Assembly: GCA_026874595.1 (NCBI GenBank)
Contig: CM049313.1
Span: 28,456,008-28,520,007 of the forward strand
Direction: 5' to 3'
DNA length: 64,000 nucleotides
Origin: Sipunculus nudus
Lineage: Eukaryota > Annelida > Sipuncula > Golfingiida > Sipunculidae
Of the stretch, positions 1-12,769 are shown in pieces. Every line of letters starts with the position of its first letter. The first letter of the stretch is position 1. The notes beneath the pieces are model-generated. The model saw only the letters and a list, made by a program, of their open reading frames with translations, ran no database searches and was not told the origin of the DNA. Made by a program: the position numbers and the translations under genes.

Positions 1-159
1 TATCACTTTTGAATTATTGAAAATTCTTCTCTCAAATTAGACACAGTTGATTCGGCCATGATCTAGGATGAGTTTGGAAACTGCTGACCTTTATCTGCAG
101 AAATATATGATTATTATGACCTCTATGACTTTTGAAGTACTACATATTACATGTATTTT

Positions 160-1240
160 TTAGCTCAGCTGACTGAGTCATCTCAGCTATAGCGATCACT
201 CTTTGTCCGTCTGTCTGTCCGTTAACCAGGCACAAATTGTAACCGCTGGACCTGGAATCTTCTAACTTGACATCCAGGGAGGTAAATGAAAATCTCCGTG
301 GAAACCTGAAATTAGGTCTCTTTCACTCATATCCTCTGAGCTACGGGGCTCAGAAGTACCCTCAGAATAATTAAAATGTAATACAAAAGCTCCAGTATCT
401 GAACAACTAATGCATTGATAACCATGGTTCTTTGAGTGTTTCATCAGTTCCTGCAGAATGGTGGGGCCACCTGTGTTTTTTTTCCCAACGTAACCGTTGG
501 ACCTAGATTTATTAGCATGACATCCAGGGAGTTTGATGAAAAATCTCTCTGGAATTCTGAAAGTAGGTCCCAGTTACCTATATTCTCTGAGCTATAGGGC
601 TTACAAGTACCCCCCAGAATAATTGAAAGCTCCTGTATCTGCATAACTAATGCTTTTATCACAATCATTCTTTCCATGTATATTGACCATGGAGTGTTTC
701 ATCAGATCCTGCAGATTGGTGGCCATCCTTAATAGGGCACAAATCGTAACCATAAAATCTAGAACCATAAACCTCTGCATCCTGAGAGGTCCTTAAAAAT
801 TATCCTCAGAAACCTGAAATTAGGTCCCTGTGACCTATATTTTCCCCCCAGAATAATTAAAAAATGCACACACTTATTGCCAGGTTCTTCATGAATGACT
901 TGGATTGTCATAAAATTTGGTGTGCCTATGGGTCTCGATGAACCTACGCTAGTGGGCATGAATGGTGGCGACACCTGCATTATCCTAATTTTTACCTGTA
1001 TTTTTGAGAACACTGAAGTCTGTTAACAAGACACAAATCGTTCCCATAAAGGCCAGAATATTGAATCTCTGCATCCTGAGAGTTCCTCAAAAGTTCTTCC
1101 CCAAAACCCTGAAATTAGGTCCATGTGACCTATATTCTCCAAGTTATGGGGGTTGTTGAGCACCCCAGGATATTGTAACAAATATATACAAATTACCAGA
1201 TTTCTCAGGAAAGACAGGAAGGCTTGCTATAAAATTTGGT
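160..1240 (+). repeat. Dispersed repeat family A, about four degenerate units
   Basis: The block opens with a short inverted motif around ctcagctga, followed by 'ctttgtccgtc', 'gcacaaat(c/t)gtaacc', 'gaaa(c/t)ctgaaattaggtc' and 'accccccagaataatt'. The same ordered landmarks recur near 229, 484, 737 and 1030, and again at 6.9-8.6, 54.8, 56.7, 59.2 and 61.0 kb in both orientations. The short open frames here are in different frames in different copies and are not conserved, so I regard the block as non-coding. Units like this are common in bivalve genomes (general knowledge). I cannot assign a transposon class. Confidence 0.75.
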
Positions 1241-1439
1241 GTGGTTATGGGTCTTGATGAACTTAAATTTATATGCAATGATCATGCCACCTACATTATC
1301 TTAATTAGTTGCCTGTGCCTGGACATATTGTCAACGTGTTACTCGGCTGAGCCTCGTGTCCAATGGGTCATCTGTTCGAATTTGACACCAGTTGTTTCTG
1401 CCATATTCTCCGAGCACTGTATAGCCCAGCTAGCACAAA

Positions 1440-1700
1440 AAAATATTTTTTAAATGTTTTATAAACGTTTGGCAAAATGTTTTTTCGTGATATTTTTATA
1501 ACTTTTTTGTATGTTCGAAAAAATGTTTTTAAAACGTTTTGCTAAAATGTTTTAAAAATGTTATTTTAATGTTTTTAAAATGTTTTTGTAAAGCATTTTA
1601 AAAACGTTTTCATAATATTTTACTAACATTTTGTGAGTAACATTTTTTTGATATTTTAGAAATGTTTCCTTCAAAATATCCAAGAAACATTTTTATAACA
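1440..1700. repeat. Left subterminal palindromic AT repeat
   Basis: Repeated variants of 'aaaatgttttaaaa' and 'aaaacgtttt', each nearly self-complementary. The mirror block at 4340-4670 is built of the same motif in the inverse arrangement. Confidence 0.7.
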
Positions 1701-2126
1701 TTTTCACATTTATCTACATGCTGAAACATATTCCCCACAACCCAATTTGTGATATGTTTTGCATGGGCTTATATCATACGTTGTGAATATATAAGTATTT
1801 ATTTCATATTTTGAATTGACAGGGTTTCTGTAGTGTGTGCAGGATATGGCAAATTGGTAACCAGCTTTTGTAGTACCAACATGGTTAAAAAATCCGCATG
1901 AATATAAAGGTAGAAAAACACTTTCCCCATTAATTTATCTATATTATGATCATATTTGCCCAAAAAATGGATTTAAACCATAGAGTTAATTAATTCATCT
2001 CTGTTGAAACTACAGCTGCATATTTAATATCATTTCTGCTTACAACTTCACACCAGATAAACATAATCTCACGTATCAACAAAGTAAAGAGTAACTGGTA
2101 AGGCACAGAGATTTATTTAAAAAACG

Positions 2127-2204
2127 TCAGTCTGAATCAGAGTCTGTGATGTCTTCCATTGGAGCAGGCTCACTTCCTTTCTTTTTCTTCTTTGCCTCCT
2201 GTGT
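2127..2204 (-). CDS. Candidate terminal exon, lysine-rich then acidic tail
   Basis: Reading the minus strand, an open segment encodes a run of five lysines followed by a short Ser/Glu/Pro stretch and an acidic tail DITDSDSD, then TGA. AATAAA (2112-2117, minus strand) follows the stop by about 10 nt, as expected of a compact 3' end. A 'ctaaag/acacag' acceptor-like sequence lies at the upstream edge. With the minus-strand donor near 3535 this suggests a spliced gene inside the TIR element. The product is not recognised. The segment is short, so chance is a real alternative. Confidence 0.3.
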   Translation of the reverse strand, partial: TQEAKKKKKGSEPAPMEDITDSDSD

Positions 2205-2624
2205 CTTTAGAAATAGATATGTACATATTACCATAAGTGAAATTCATTAAACAAAAACTTTAAATGGGCAGGTAATCAATTGACAGGAATTTATTTATCC
2301 TATTACATACAAGATGTAAATCAATTACTGAATGTCTACTGTATAGTATATTACTATATGATACCTGACAAATCTGATAGGAGAGTACAGTTATTTAATT
2401 TATTGATAATACAAAAAGTACATTTCTTTAAAAAGTGAATCTAGATGAGACAGATTGTTCCCTTTACTCAGAAAACATAAAGAAAACCACAATATTATTT
2501 GCGTTACCAGTTTAAAAATACTTTAATAGTACATTATCTTAAGTACAATACATTTTTCTATATATATCAAGTGATATCGGCATATTGATTCAGGGACATC
2601 TTAGTTGCCAATACCATATTTTTC

Positions 2625-2700
2625 TTTTATTATATATATATACATAAATATATAATGTATATATTAGTGCTCAATAGGATATATATATATATATATAATG

Positions 2701-2732
<32 letters not shown>

Positions 2733-2835
2733 TAGGGAGAGAGAGAGTTTACATAAATATATATAGTGAGCAAGAGAGTTTTTATATATATAATAATATA
2801 TATATAGAGAGAGAGAGAAAGAGAGAAAGAAACAG
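2625..2835. repeat. Compound (TA)n/(GA)n microsatellite
   Basis: Alternating tata blocks and gagaga blocks with an internal partial duplication. Long open frames reading Ile-Tyr or Leu-Ser here are artefacts of the dinucleotide repeats. Confidence 0.9.
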
Positions 2836-3528
2836 AGAACACAGCAGACAGTATCATGTGGTTGGTGTTTGTCATTTAATTGTACAGGAATGTCACAAAT
2901 AAGGCTTGGCCTGATAGTGGTGCCCTTTGCACCTAATGCAGCCCTGTAATGCATGCTTGGAGAGCTGGCATGTTACTGGATGACAGCTCATTAGGACTGG
3001 TGCAGACGCACCTAAACTATGGATAATATGTTGACCCCAAATTTTATAACCACACACACAATTACAAGATGTATATAAAACAACCAATTTGAATGAAAAT
3101 TTAGTAAACTTGATTATAAAAATGACCTGGAAAATGCTGATAATGTTATTTATGTTTATATTATAAATAATAAATTATATAAATGATCAATTATACATAC
3201 TGATATAGGCAAAAGAAACATCTTCCTATGAGTATGTGCCTATTCTGTCATTATTACTTCTATACTTTCTACCCTAAATAAATAAATGTGTGTGTGTTTG
3301 AAATTTCTTGTACAGCAGAATCAGTTGTGGTCATGATATTGTTTTATACAGGTTGGATGGCTGTCGCCCCTCTCCAGCATAATTGAAACCTTGTTTTAAG
3401 CTGCTTGCATCATGGCACAATAGTTTTGATAAACAAATGTACCAATGGTTCTGCTACTTATTAGCTATTTGGAAATTATAAATGGTGAATATGAATGAAA
3501 ATTAGGGGAAAAGATAAATGATATATAC

Positions 3529-3660
3529 TCACAATAGCTTGAACACTGGACCCTCCGTTTCAGCTGTTTAGTCTGGTATGCTAAATTTCCCGCCAAAATG
3601 TGGTCTCTATAGGGACACTAACTCTAGTCGATCCAATTAAGCCGCAGTCCGTAAAAAACA
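3529..3660 (-). other. Candidate upstream exon with splice donor inside TIR element
   Basis: On the minus strand the sequence leads to AGCTATT|GTGAGTATAT, a good match to a metazoan 5' splice site, with the boundary near 3534. The upstream ~120 bp is less AT-rich than its surroundings and contains several CpGs. No convincing start codon or long frame is visible, so this may be a non-coding first exon. The position relative to the element end resembles the donor at 27990 in the second putative element of this type. Confidence 0.3.
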
Positions 3661-4339
3661 CATGAGTTCGCTGGAGGGTTATATGATAAGTTACATACTG
3701 ATAGTTGTAGTGCACAGGACCACATTATCAGCATAATATGAACATGCTGTACTTTTTTACACTTATTGCCCAGTTTTATTCTTGTTTTTTTTTAATGCTT
3801 AATTTCTGAAGTTATAATTTAATCTGAACAAACGCAGCCTCCTGGATTCCAGTTTGAATATGGAACGAGAAGCAGAATTTTGTTTTAATATAAAATAATT
3901 ATTTCACTCTTTTAAACTTCAGATCTGAAGATGCCAATTTTATTAATAAAATATATACAGCTGTGATATTTACTATATATATAGAAAGTTCCTTTGTATG
4001 TAACATATTTACACAGATAAAAAATGATTATATTTAAATATATATTAATTTTACACATATTTAATTAATATATATATATATAGTGTGTATATATATATAT
4101 ATTACATCTTGTAAAATCTAAATATGTCTCATAAATAATTCAAGTAAACATTATTTATCAACATTATTTAAATTTTTTTTTAAACTTTTTTTTTGTATTT
4201 GTTAACATTTTTTAAACATTTTTAACTATTTAATTCACAAGTATACCTAAGGCATTAACAGATGACGCGGTCACGAAAATCCCTGAAATGGGATTGGGTT
4301 ATTTAAGTCATATAACATCTTGTACATTTTTAATATGTC

Positions 4340-4670
4340 TAATAAATTTTTCAAGTACATTTTCATCAACATTTAAAAAACATTTTAAAAATGTTTTTAA
4401 AATGTTTAAAAAAAGTTTTGGGAACCCATTAATGCGCTCTATGAGAAAAATGTTAACAAAATGTTTGATAAAATGTTTCAAAAAATGTTTTGTTATAACA
4501 TTTATGCGCTGTTTTTGAAGATGTTTTAAAAATATTTCAAAATGTTTTGATAAAAATGTTCTATTGTAACATTTATGAGCCATTTGTAAAAACATTTTAA
4601 AAATATTTTTAAAAGATGTTCTGTTGAAACATTTATGCAACATATTGAAAATGTTTTAAAAATGTTTTGT
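4340..4670. repeat. Right subterminal palindromic AT repeat
   Basis: Dense 'acattttaaaaatgtttt' motifs, ending in TTTTGTGCTACCTGGG at 4680. They are open on both strands as Phe/Lys-rich frames, which reflects composition and not coding. Confidence 0.7.
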
Positions 4671-4680
4671 GCTACCTGGG

Positions 4681-6900
4681 AGGGGACTGCATCGTTGTTG
4701 TTAACATCCGGGCTACTGCTGGCCTGGTCAAAGGCTGGTAGGCAAAAGCCTATACCCCTTATAATTAGGTCATCCTTTCTGTATTAGCTGTTACATGTGC
4801 TACCAGTATCTCTCCATTGATTCACACTTGTTCAAGTAATTATATGCACCAATCTGTTTGTTAGAAAATTATTTGATGCATCAAAGTATATTAACACACA
4901 ATGATAAAATTAGTGACTATATAGTGGTCAACTTCCCTTTCCCCACCTTTACAGCATGACAAATGGTTGAACGGATGTAAAAGTATAGCTAGACACCAGT
5001 TTATCATTAGTTTTTCATCTGTGTCATAAGCCTATACAATACAGCAACATTGCTGATTGTGAGTCTCTGGTGGGCTAGAATTATTTTAAATCTAAATGTG
5101 CAGGCCCTATGGTACCACCCGATAGAGAAATGTAGCAGAGTTCATTTTAGTATGCAGAATCTCCTGTCTTAGGTCTCAGAAGTTCTGTCTGATAAAAGTG
5201 TGCGAGTAAACATTTTCTCATGTTTAATAATAATTTGCAAACAACTGCCCCAGGTACCCTTTTATGTACATATTCTGAAAGCTGAGAAAAATATATGCAC
5301 TCTTTGAGTTTCCTATCACAGGTAGAAATTATATAGATTTAAGAATAATTTGTTTCATATATTCATTAAAAAATAGTTATATATATAATATATAAAGAAA
5401 TATAAACCTAAAGGTGACAAGCTTCTTGACAGGTGTTGACTTTCTATTTTACAGTTTTCTTTCTTATTTAGATATGAAATATAAAAAGAATTATAAGTAA
5501 TCAATAAAAAAATAAGAATAAAGTAGTAATATTTAAAGTTGAAACAAAAATACAATATTTATCTGAAATAAAAGTAATAATGTTAGAATTTGAATTGTGA
5601 AAAATGTAGGTGAAACATCCAACACCCCGGTATTTGTATTGGGATGGTAAGTATAACTTTTACAATTATGAATATTTTTATATTTAAATTTAAAATGTAA
5701 AAAAAATTCATCAATGAGGGGCATACTTTATAGGTAAAATAAAAAAAAACAATTTTTAAAGCATTATTTTTAAGGTTCTGTCTGTTAAAATGAAATCTTT
5801 TTAACACTTAAAGGCAAAGAAATAACAATCTAAACGTAAACAGTTCAAAGTAGATAAAATCACAAAATCAATTGTCTTTGTATATAAATCAATTCTAATA
5901 ATACTATAACCGATGAATCAGATCATCACCCATATTATTTCCCTTTGTCATTCGGGTGAAAAGAACTTTTTGAAGGCAAGCCGTTATAATGATTTCCTAA
6001 TTAACAGATGACTGAAATGTTTTTTTGTTGTTATCATTGCAAGTTTTAGCAGACTTTTATTGCAAATATTAAAAGTATTACATTAAATGTGCTTTGTGAC
6101 AGTATAAGCTCTCAAAGTGTACGTATATATGAGGATGGTTCATGTAAGTAAGTAAAGATCCACAAAATATTATCATAAATGAATATAACTTTATATTTAA
6201 GTTAACACATTAACTATCATTGGTTTGCAGCCTGCTTGGTTGTAATAACTTGGTACTATAATAAGAGTCAAGCAGGGGCACTTTGAAACTTTTGAAAGAA
6301 GGCTGATAATTTGGCTACTAAGGGGTGAAGATATAGGACTGTCATTACAGCACCTGTATCAGGCTTGATCATACTCCATGTGGTGTAGCATAAAGATATC
6401 AGTTCCAGGATATGAAGCAATAAACTAGGGATTCTCTGATGAAGCATGTTTAGGGTCAAATAACAAACATGAGGCTTTACTAAGTGCGTTTCTGCAAGTG
6501 GATCTATGGGGCCCTATGTATATATAGACCCATCAGGCAGCCTAAAGAAGCCTAATTAGACGCGAAGTCCTTGCTGCGGATTGGAAAATCCAACAGCTGT
6601 ACAGCTCATTGGTAAATTATCTTGCAATTAATTTTATAAGACTGACAATGACATATTTGATGTAGAATGCAAACAATATAGAACACATAACAAGCCCACC
6701 AAGGAAGGAGTGCAACTGATACAGTCAACATCTCTAAGTGTTTTGCCTACCAGCACTGCACGTGGTGCTAAATCACGTGGTCTGTGACGTCACGGTGCAG
6801 TCCCTTATAGAAAGAAAAAACTTCATTGTCAAATCTGCGGAAATCTAGAATAATTGTGACTCCTTCAAGTTGATGTTCTGAAAGATTTTCCCTGAAATTG
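4681..6900. other. AT-rich sequence, nothing recognised
   Basis: No coding signal, RNA gene or clear repeat was recognised. Open frames at 5355-5807 are Phe/Ile/Tyr-rich and simply follow the AT composition. Confidence 0.6.
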
Positions 6901-6919
6901 GGCACATACATTGTTTCCA

Positions 6920-8625
6920 CGATGCTTTTTAGCTCAGCTGACTGTAAGTAATCTGAGCTATAGCGATCACTCTTTGTCCGTCGTCCGTCCAGCCTTTCGG
7001 CCATCCGGCCGTCTGTTAACAAGGCACAAATCGTAACCACTGGACCTGGAATATTCTTACTTTACATCCAGAGAGGTCCATGAAAAATCTCCTTGGAAAC
7101 CTGGAATTAGGTCTCTGTTACCAATATTCTTCAAGCTATGGGGCTCCAAAGTACCCCCCAGAATAATGAAAAATTTGATACAAAAGCTGAAGTATCTGAA
7201 CAACTAATGCATTGATCACCATGATTCCTTGCATTGATATTGATCATGGCGAGTACCATTAGTTTCTGGTGACTGCAGACTGGTGGCGCCACCTGTATTT
7301 TTTTCTATTTTTTACGATTTTTTCTCTCTATTTTTGAGACCTTAAAAGATGTGGTGATCTGTTAACAGGGCACAAATCGTAACTGCTGGACCTGGAATCT
7401 ACTCACTTAACATTCAGAGAGGTCCATGAAAAGTCTCCTTGTAAGCCTAAAATTAGGTCTCTGTTACTCATATTCTTCAAGCTATGGGGCTCCGAAATAT
7501 CCCCAGAATAATGAAAAATTTGATACAAAAGCTCAAGTATCTGAACAACTTATGCATTGATCACCATGATTCTTTGCATGGATATTGATCATCAAGTGTT
7601 TCATTATTTTTTGCAGACTTGTGGCGCCACCTGTATTTTTTCAATTTTTACGATTTTTTTTCTCTATTTTAGAGACCTTAAAAGATGCAATCATCTGTTA
7701 ACAGGGCACAAATCGTAACGACTGAATCTAGAATCTTCTTTCTTGACATTCAGGGAGACCAGTGAAAAGTCTCCTTGGAAACCTAAAATTAGGTCTCTGT
7801 TACCCAAAACCTGTGAGCTATGGGGCTTCCAAGAACCCCCCCCCCCAGAATAATAGAAAATTTGATACAAAAGCTCAAGTATCTAAACAACTACTGCATT
7901 GAACACCATGATTCTTTGCATGGATATTGATAATGAAGTGTTTCATCAGTTCCTTCAGACTTGTGGCGCCATCTGTTTTCTTTTAATTTTTACACATTCT
8001 TTTCTCTATTTTGAGACCTTTAAAGATAAGGCTGTCTGTTAACAAGGCACAAATCATAGTATCTGGACCTAGAATCTTATAACTTTAAATCTGGGCAGGT
8101 CTATGAAAAGTCTGCTTGGAGTCCTGAAATTAGGTCTCTGTTACCTGTATCCTTTGAGTTCTCCCCAAATATTAAAAAATTGGATACAAAAGCTCCAGTA
8201 TCTGAACAATGAATGTATTATCAGCCTGATTTCATGCATGCATATTAATGATGAAGTGTTTCATCAGTTCCCACAAACTGGTTGCACCACCTTGTTTTTT
8301 TTTAATGTTTACACAATTTTTTCTCTATTTAGAGATGTTGAAAGATGTGGTCATCAGTTAACAGGGCAAAAATCTTAATCACTGGACCTAGAATAATCCA
8401 ACCTCACATCCAGGGTGGTCCATGCAGTCTTCTTGGAAACTTGAAATTATGTCTCCCTTACCCATATCCTCTGAGCCATGGGGCTCAGAAGTACCCCCCC
8501 CCCCCAAGAATAATTTCAAATTTAATACAAAAGCTCCAGTATCTGAACAACTTATGCATTGATCACCATGATTCTTTGCATGAATATTGATCATGGAGTG
8601 TTTCATCAGTTCCTGCAGAACTCAA
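6920..8625 (+). repeat. Dispersed repeat family A, five tandem units
   Basis: The anchor 'gcacaaatc' recurs at about 7023, 7367, 7703, 8046 and 8364 (intervals ~320-345 bp). The first unit carries the head with 'agctcagctgactg' and 'ctttgtccgtcgtccgtcc'; later units lack the head and start at 'ctgttaac'. This suggests tandem growth from one headed copy. Short open frames are not conserved between units. Confidence 0.8.
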
Positions 8626-9154
8626 CATATTTATTCATTTGTATCTAGTAAGTGGTAATCTTGAATGATTATAAATTATGTCTTGTCAGTTCCTATAAAA
8701 AAGTCAAGGATGCCAACATCTTAAAAGCGAGAACTAACGTTTCAAGGTGTATAGATTGTACATACACATTTCTGCATAAATTTATTTACAATTAATAAAG
8801 ATTTAATTGTTATATTTGTCAATAGTAGGTGTTTGTAATTCAGTGATATGCAGGAAAAGGTTATGTAAAATTATTCTAAAGTGTATATATATTTTGTGTT
8901 TAAACATATGTTTATGTATAAATGAATGCATCAATTTCACTCTCAGTGTTTTAACTCTGATTCATGTTTTTGTATTTTACCTGTATATACTTTTGTGAGA
9001 AATCTGATACATGAAATGAAATTGTTCCATGATTAATTTTATTTTCGTATTCAGTGATAAAGTTAAAGTAAAAATATTTCACAACTTTTCAATATTTAGT
9101 CTTTTTTTCTCTACATATTTTTTAAAAACAACCACTAACTGTGTCCAAGATGTT

Positions 9155-9830
9155 ACCCAGATAGCATGCAAACAAGGGACCCATGTGGGACAAATATGTA
9201 CAAACCCATATGGGTCCCATATGGGCTAACCCAGTGGGCACCCGTGACTTTTTGCTCCCGGGTCCAATGTTGGCTAGGACGTGGGGCCAACATGGGTATA
9301 CATGTGGGCCCATGGACGGTACCAGGTGGGGCCTGTATATGGGGCCGAACACGAATGGCTACCAATGGGCTAAACAGGGGCAGACACAAGGGTCCTTGGA
9401 GGGTTTGTCACTACATGCAAACAAGGGACCCTTGAGGTACATGTCCATGGGCCCCATATGGGCTAACCCCGTGGGCACCCGTGACTTTTTGCTCCCGGGT
9501 CCAATGTTGGCTAGGACGTTGGGCCAACATGTGTACACATGTGGGCCCATGGAAGGTAACAGGCGGGGTCTGTATATGGGGCCCAAGAATTGCTACCAAT
9601 GGGCTAAACAGGAGCAGACACAAGGGTCCTTGGAGTGTTTATCACTGCATGCAAACAAGGTACCCATTTGATAGATATCCATGGGCCCCATATGAGCTAA
9701 CCCCGTGGGCACCAGTGACTTTTTGCTCACGGGTCCAATGCTGGCTAGGACGTGGGGCCAACATGAGTACACATGTAGGCCCATGGAGGGTACCAGGGAG
9801 GGTCTGTATATGGGGCAAGTACTTCTGTAA
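9155..9830. repeat. GC-rich ~235-bp tandem array, about 2.8 copies
   Basis: The landmark '(g/a)gctaaccc' recurs at about 9223, 9460 and 9694, and 'ggtccaatg(t/c)tggctaggacg' once per unit. Motifs such as gggcccatgg and ggccaacatg are near palindromic. The array starts right after CCCAGATAGCATGC, which resembles the termini of the elements at 1425 and 12759. Open frames run through it in several frames on both strands, which points to composition and repeat length. A related fragment is at 29920-30030. Confidence 0.8.
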
Positions 9831-10454
9831 GTACTACTTTTTATAAAAATAAAACAGTGCTAATCCAGGTGTTGCAGGTTCAAAAATATGTGTTTCTCTC
9901 CTGTTTCATTGTTTATGTTTGAGTTTACTTGTCTTCATATATGTATAGTCCCAAATACACATATTTCTTGTGCTGTAGATACAGTTATTTTACAAGGTGA
10001 GGCTTTTTTAAAATTAAACTTAATTAAGTTTGGTAATGGGCCATTTAATGTAAGTATGCAGGCATATTATAGAGTTGCAGCACATGATAATTCTAAAATA
10101 AGGTTAGCAAATGGACACATTTCAATCGCAAAAACTTTCTAAATAGTTTCTTATATATGATTTATTTCCCTCAACAGTAATATCATAAAGATCTATATTA
10201 CAAAAATTGTTAACGGAGTTGATATAAATAAAGTTTGATTAAGTTAATAAAGGATTATTTAAATTGATTTTTTAAAAATCATATATAAGTGAAATTTTAC
10301 CAGCCCTAGATAATACAATATGTGTTTTGGACAATTTTTCTTTGTTCTTGAAAGCATGAGCATGATTTATTCGTTGCAGAATAATATGTACAAACTTGCA
10401 ACTTTATCTTACATGAATGGTACAACTGGTCACAAAAACTAACACAAGGCATTC

Positions 10455-10607
10455 TCCATGGCAAGGATGGTGGCGTGCGGTAATCTGTTAGGGGGGGGGG
10501 AGGAAACAGGGGGACCTGGACAGGCCACTACAACTCGCTCTCATAGCCACTCGGGATTGAACCCGGGTCACCAGGTGCAAGCAGGGAACGCTTACCGTTT
10601 TACCACT
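10455..10607 (-). repeat. tRNA-derived SINE fragment
   Basis: On the minus strand the head at 10545-10606 has box-A-like TGGTAAAACGGTAAGCGTTC and a box-B-like GGGTTCAATCCC, spaced as in a tRNA. It is followed by a body containing a C/G homopolymer near 10491-10501. The acceptor stem and CCA are not tRNA-like, so this is a SINE head and not a functional tRNA gene. Confidence 0.6.
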
Positions 10608-11585
10608 TTTCTGTTTTCACTGTGTAATACAGTGGTGTTCCGATAAATCGATTGATGACTGGTCTTTTTTTCCAAAATTAATTAATCGATTGCATTTTGC
10701 ATAATCGGGTAATATGATTATGCATGCATATGCAAAGAATCCTGTCAGAGTTATGCGAACACAAAATAACAATGTATAGCGAACAGCATCACAACAGAAC
10801 CTTGCAGCAGCCAACAATCGTCCGTCGGCAAGTTCGACTTGGCTACGGGTGAATGAATTGTTTCATTATGAATAGTGATGTACAAGTCAGACTATTTACA
10901 AGGGTCAATATTTATGGTACTAGTATACAGTAGATTAGACGGTAATATAGAAAGTACATAAAATAATCGATTAAATTATCGATCATCAGCCGTTTTTGTT
11001 TTTTAATCATCGATTATGATTTTAAAACCATTTCCTACAACTTATATATATACACACACACACACACATTTGAAAAGCTCAGAGGAAATAGCCCTGCTCA
11101 CTGGTGATAATTACATATTAACTTTATATTTGTCATACTAATAATGTGTACTTAATGGACTATATCAAAGGTGCAGGTGTCTCTCATGATCAAATAATTC
11201 TAGAAGTATCCTTATTTCAGCTATGTGACAGTGATATGTGCATAAAATAATCATGGAACCTGTCAATTATAAAACAAGGAATAATGTGATACACATTTTA
11301 TTTATTAGCTGAAATAAAATGCTCCCAAAACAAGGCATACAGGCCTTATGCGAACCCCTACAAAGTTTGGGAGTATGAATGGAGGTTTATTTTTTAAATT
11401 TAATATTGATCCTCTTATGTCCTGCATATCTACCTTCGTCATTATGATTTCAGCAAAATGGACGTTTCGGACCTGCATTTTTCGGCCTAAGACATTATAA
11501 AACTAGGATGTATCAGTCAGTATATTTCGGATATGTTTTCTTCAGGGATGATTATTGGGACGGATGAACGCGCAATTTGGCAGCA
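10608..11585. other. AT-rich sequence, nothing recognised
   Basis: Contains several ATCGATT-type motifs (10650-10690, 10965-11020) and a short (CA)n at 11050-11070. No gene seen. Confidence 0.5.
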
Positions 11586-11785
11586 TGGTTTCCGACAAGA
11601 ACATTTTTAAATGTTTAGCCAAGAAATAAGCAAATCCCGATAGAATTTTTTAGATGACTAATTTTTTTGCAAAAAAAAAAAATGGTGATGCTAGCTCATG
11701 CCCTTTTTGAGATAGCTATGACGCACGACGGACGACGGCACACCATCGCATAAGCTCACAGATTTGCTATAAATGCAAACCAAGT
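11585..11785 (+). repeat. Dispersed repeat family C, copy 1
   Basis: Shares an ordered set of landmarks with 12470-12700: 'gat(a)gatgactaatttttttgcaaaaa', 'gatgctagctc', 'gagatagctatg', then repeated 'acgcacgacg' and 'cataagctc'. Class unknown. Confidence 0.65.
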
Positions 11786-11837
11786 TTTTTTTTCAAAGAG
11801 TTGAAAGATATAGTTCCACTAGTTCTAATCTGGGCAT

Positions 11838-11905
11838 TCTGCGTCTAGACGATGTGTCTAGACGTCTAGACGATGTGTCTAGAGGTGTAGATTTTCTAGA
11901 CACCA
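11838..11905. repeat. Short TCTAGAC palindromic repeat
   Basis: The unit gtctagacgatgt is repeated in tandem with overlapping TCTAGA palindromes. It resembles other palindrome-rich repeats in the window. Confidence 0.5.
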
Positions 11906-12469
11906 AACAGAGCCAGGTCAGTTGCCATGGTGATGTCTGGACCTAACCTGGTTGAACTGAGTGACCTCCTGACTTGGCATGTTGAAACTTGGCATGTCAA
12001 ATCTGTTTTCAAACACTGAAATCCTTTTCCAATTGACTACCCTGGCAAAAGCTGCATTTACCCAATCTATTCTTATAAAACTGACAGAACCCTACCATTG
12101 AATAATTCTTGTAAAGTTTAAACCAATCAGCTGAACAGTTTCATCATAAAACTGTATAGGCTAGAAGAGTTTAAAATTACATTTTTGCTTGTAAAAAAGG
12201 TCAATGTTAGTGGCGCCACCAATACCTCAATTTAAGATATGACTTATGTGATAAAACATTTGCATAAAATTTGGTGATGCTAGCTCCAGAAGTTACTGAG
12301 ATCATTTTCATTTTAGTGTGCGTTTTTGGACAGATGACTAAGTTTAACCTCCTGTAACTCGGCCAAAAATCTGAACTGGAACCATTTGAACAAACTTGAG
12401 AGAGATTGTTCCATGGATAATATCTATTAAATATTGGACAATTTGCTTGGATAGTTTCGGAGAAGAAGA

Positions 12470-12700
12470 TTTTTAAATCTCTTTTAGCGTCTTCCCTATA
12501 AAATCTAAGAAAATACAGTTAGAAAAAAAATTAAACAAAATCCGATAGAGTTTTTCAGATGACTGATTATTTGCAAAAAAAAATGATGCTAGCTCCTGCC
12601 ATTTTTGAGATAGCTATGGTTAACGTACAGACAACGCATGACACAAGACGCACCTACGCACGACGGCGCATCATCTCATAAGCTCGCAGGTTGGCTAAAA
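12470..12700 (+). repeat. Dispersed repeat family C, copy 2
   Basis: Same landmark order as 11585-11785, with a longer run of acgca-type motifs. Confidence 0.65.
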
Positions 12701-12769
12701 ATTGAAAATTTTATTTTCAAATGAACATAAGCTAAATCTGATAAGTATACATGAATATCCCAGCCAGCA

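Larger units (their letters stand above)
1425..4680. mobile_element. Putative TIR DNA element with AAAACGTTTT-type subterminal arrays
   Basis: The left end reads CCCAGCTAGCACAAAA and the reverse complement of the right end reads CCCAGGTAGCACAAAA (15 of 16 identical). Just inside each end lies ~260-340 bp of repeated, largely palindromic aaaatgttttaaaaacgtttt-like sequence, at 1440-1700 and 4340-4670. Both flanks show the dinucleotide AG, compatible with a 2-bp target duplication but weak evidence alone. The interior has a minus-strand splice donor near 3535 and a minus-strand terminal-exon candidate at 2127-2204, so the element may carry or have captured a spliced gene. I see no transposase. 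The superfamily is unknown. Confidence 0.55.

Noticed and set aside
2630-2954. Open frames rich in Ile-Tyr and Leu-Ser
   Set aside because: They translate TA and GA dinucleotide repeats; no other coding evidence.
4288-4643. Phe/Lys/Met-rich frames on both strands
   Set aside because: They run through the aaaatgtttt subterminal repeat.
9122-9846. Seven or more overlapping frames of 60-160 codons
   Set aside because: Several frames on both strands are open at once in a tandem array; no frame is preferred.
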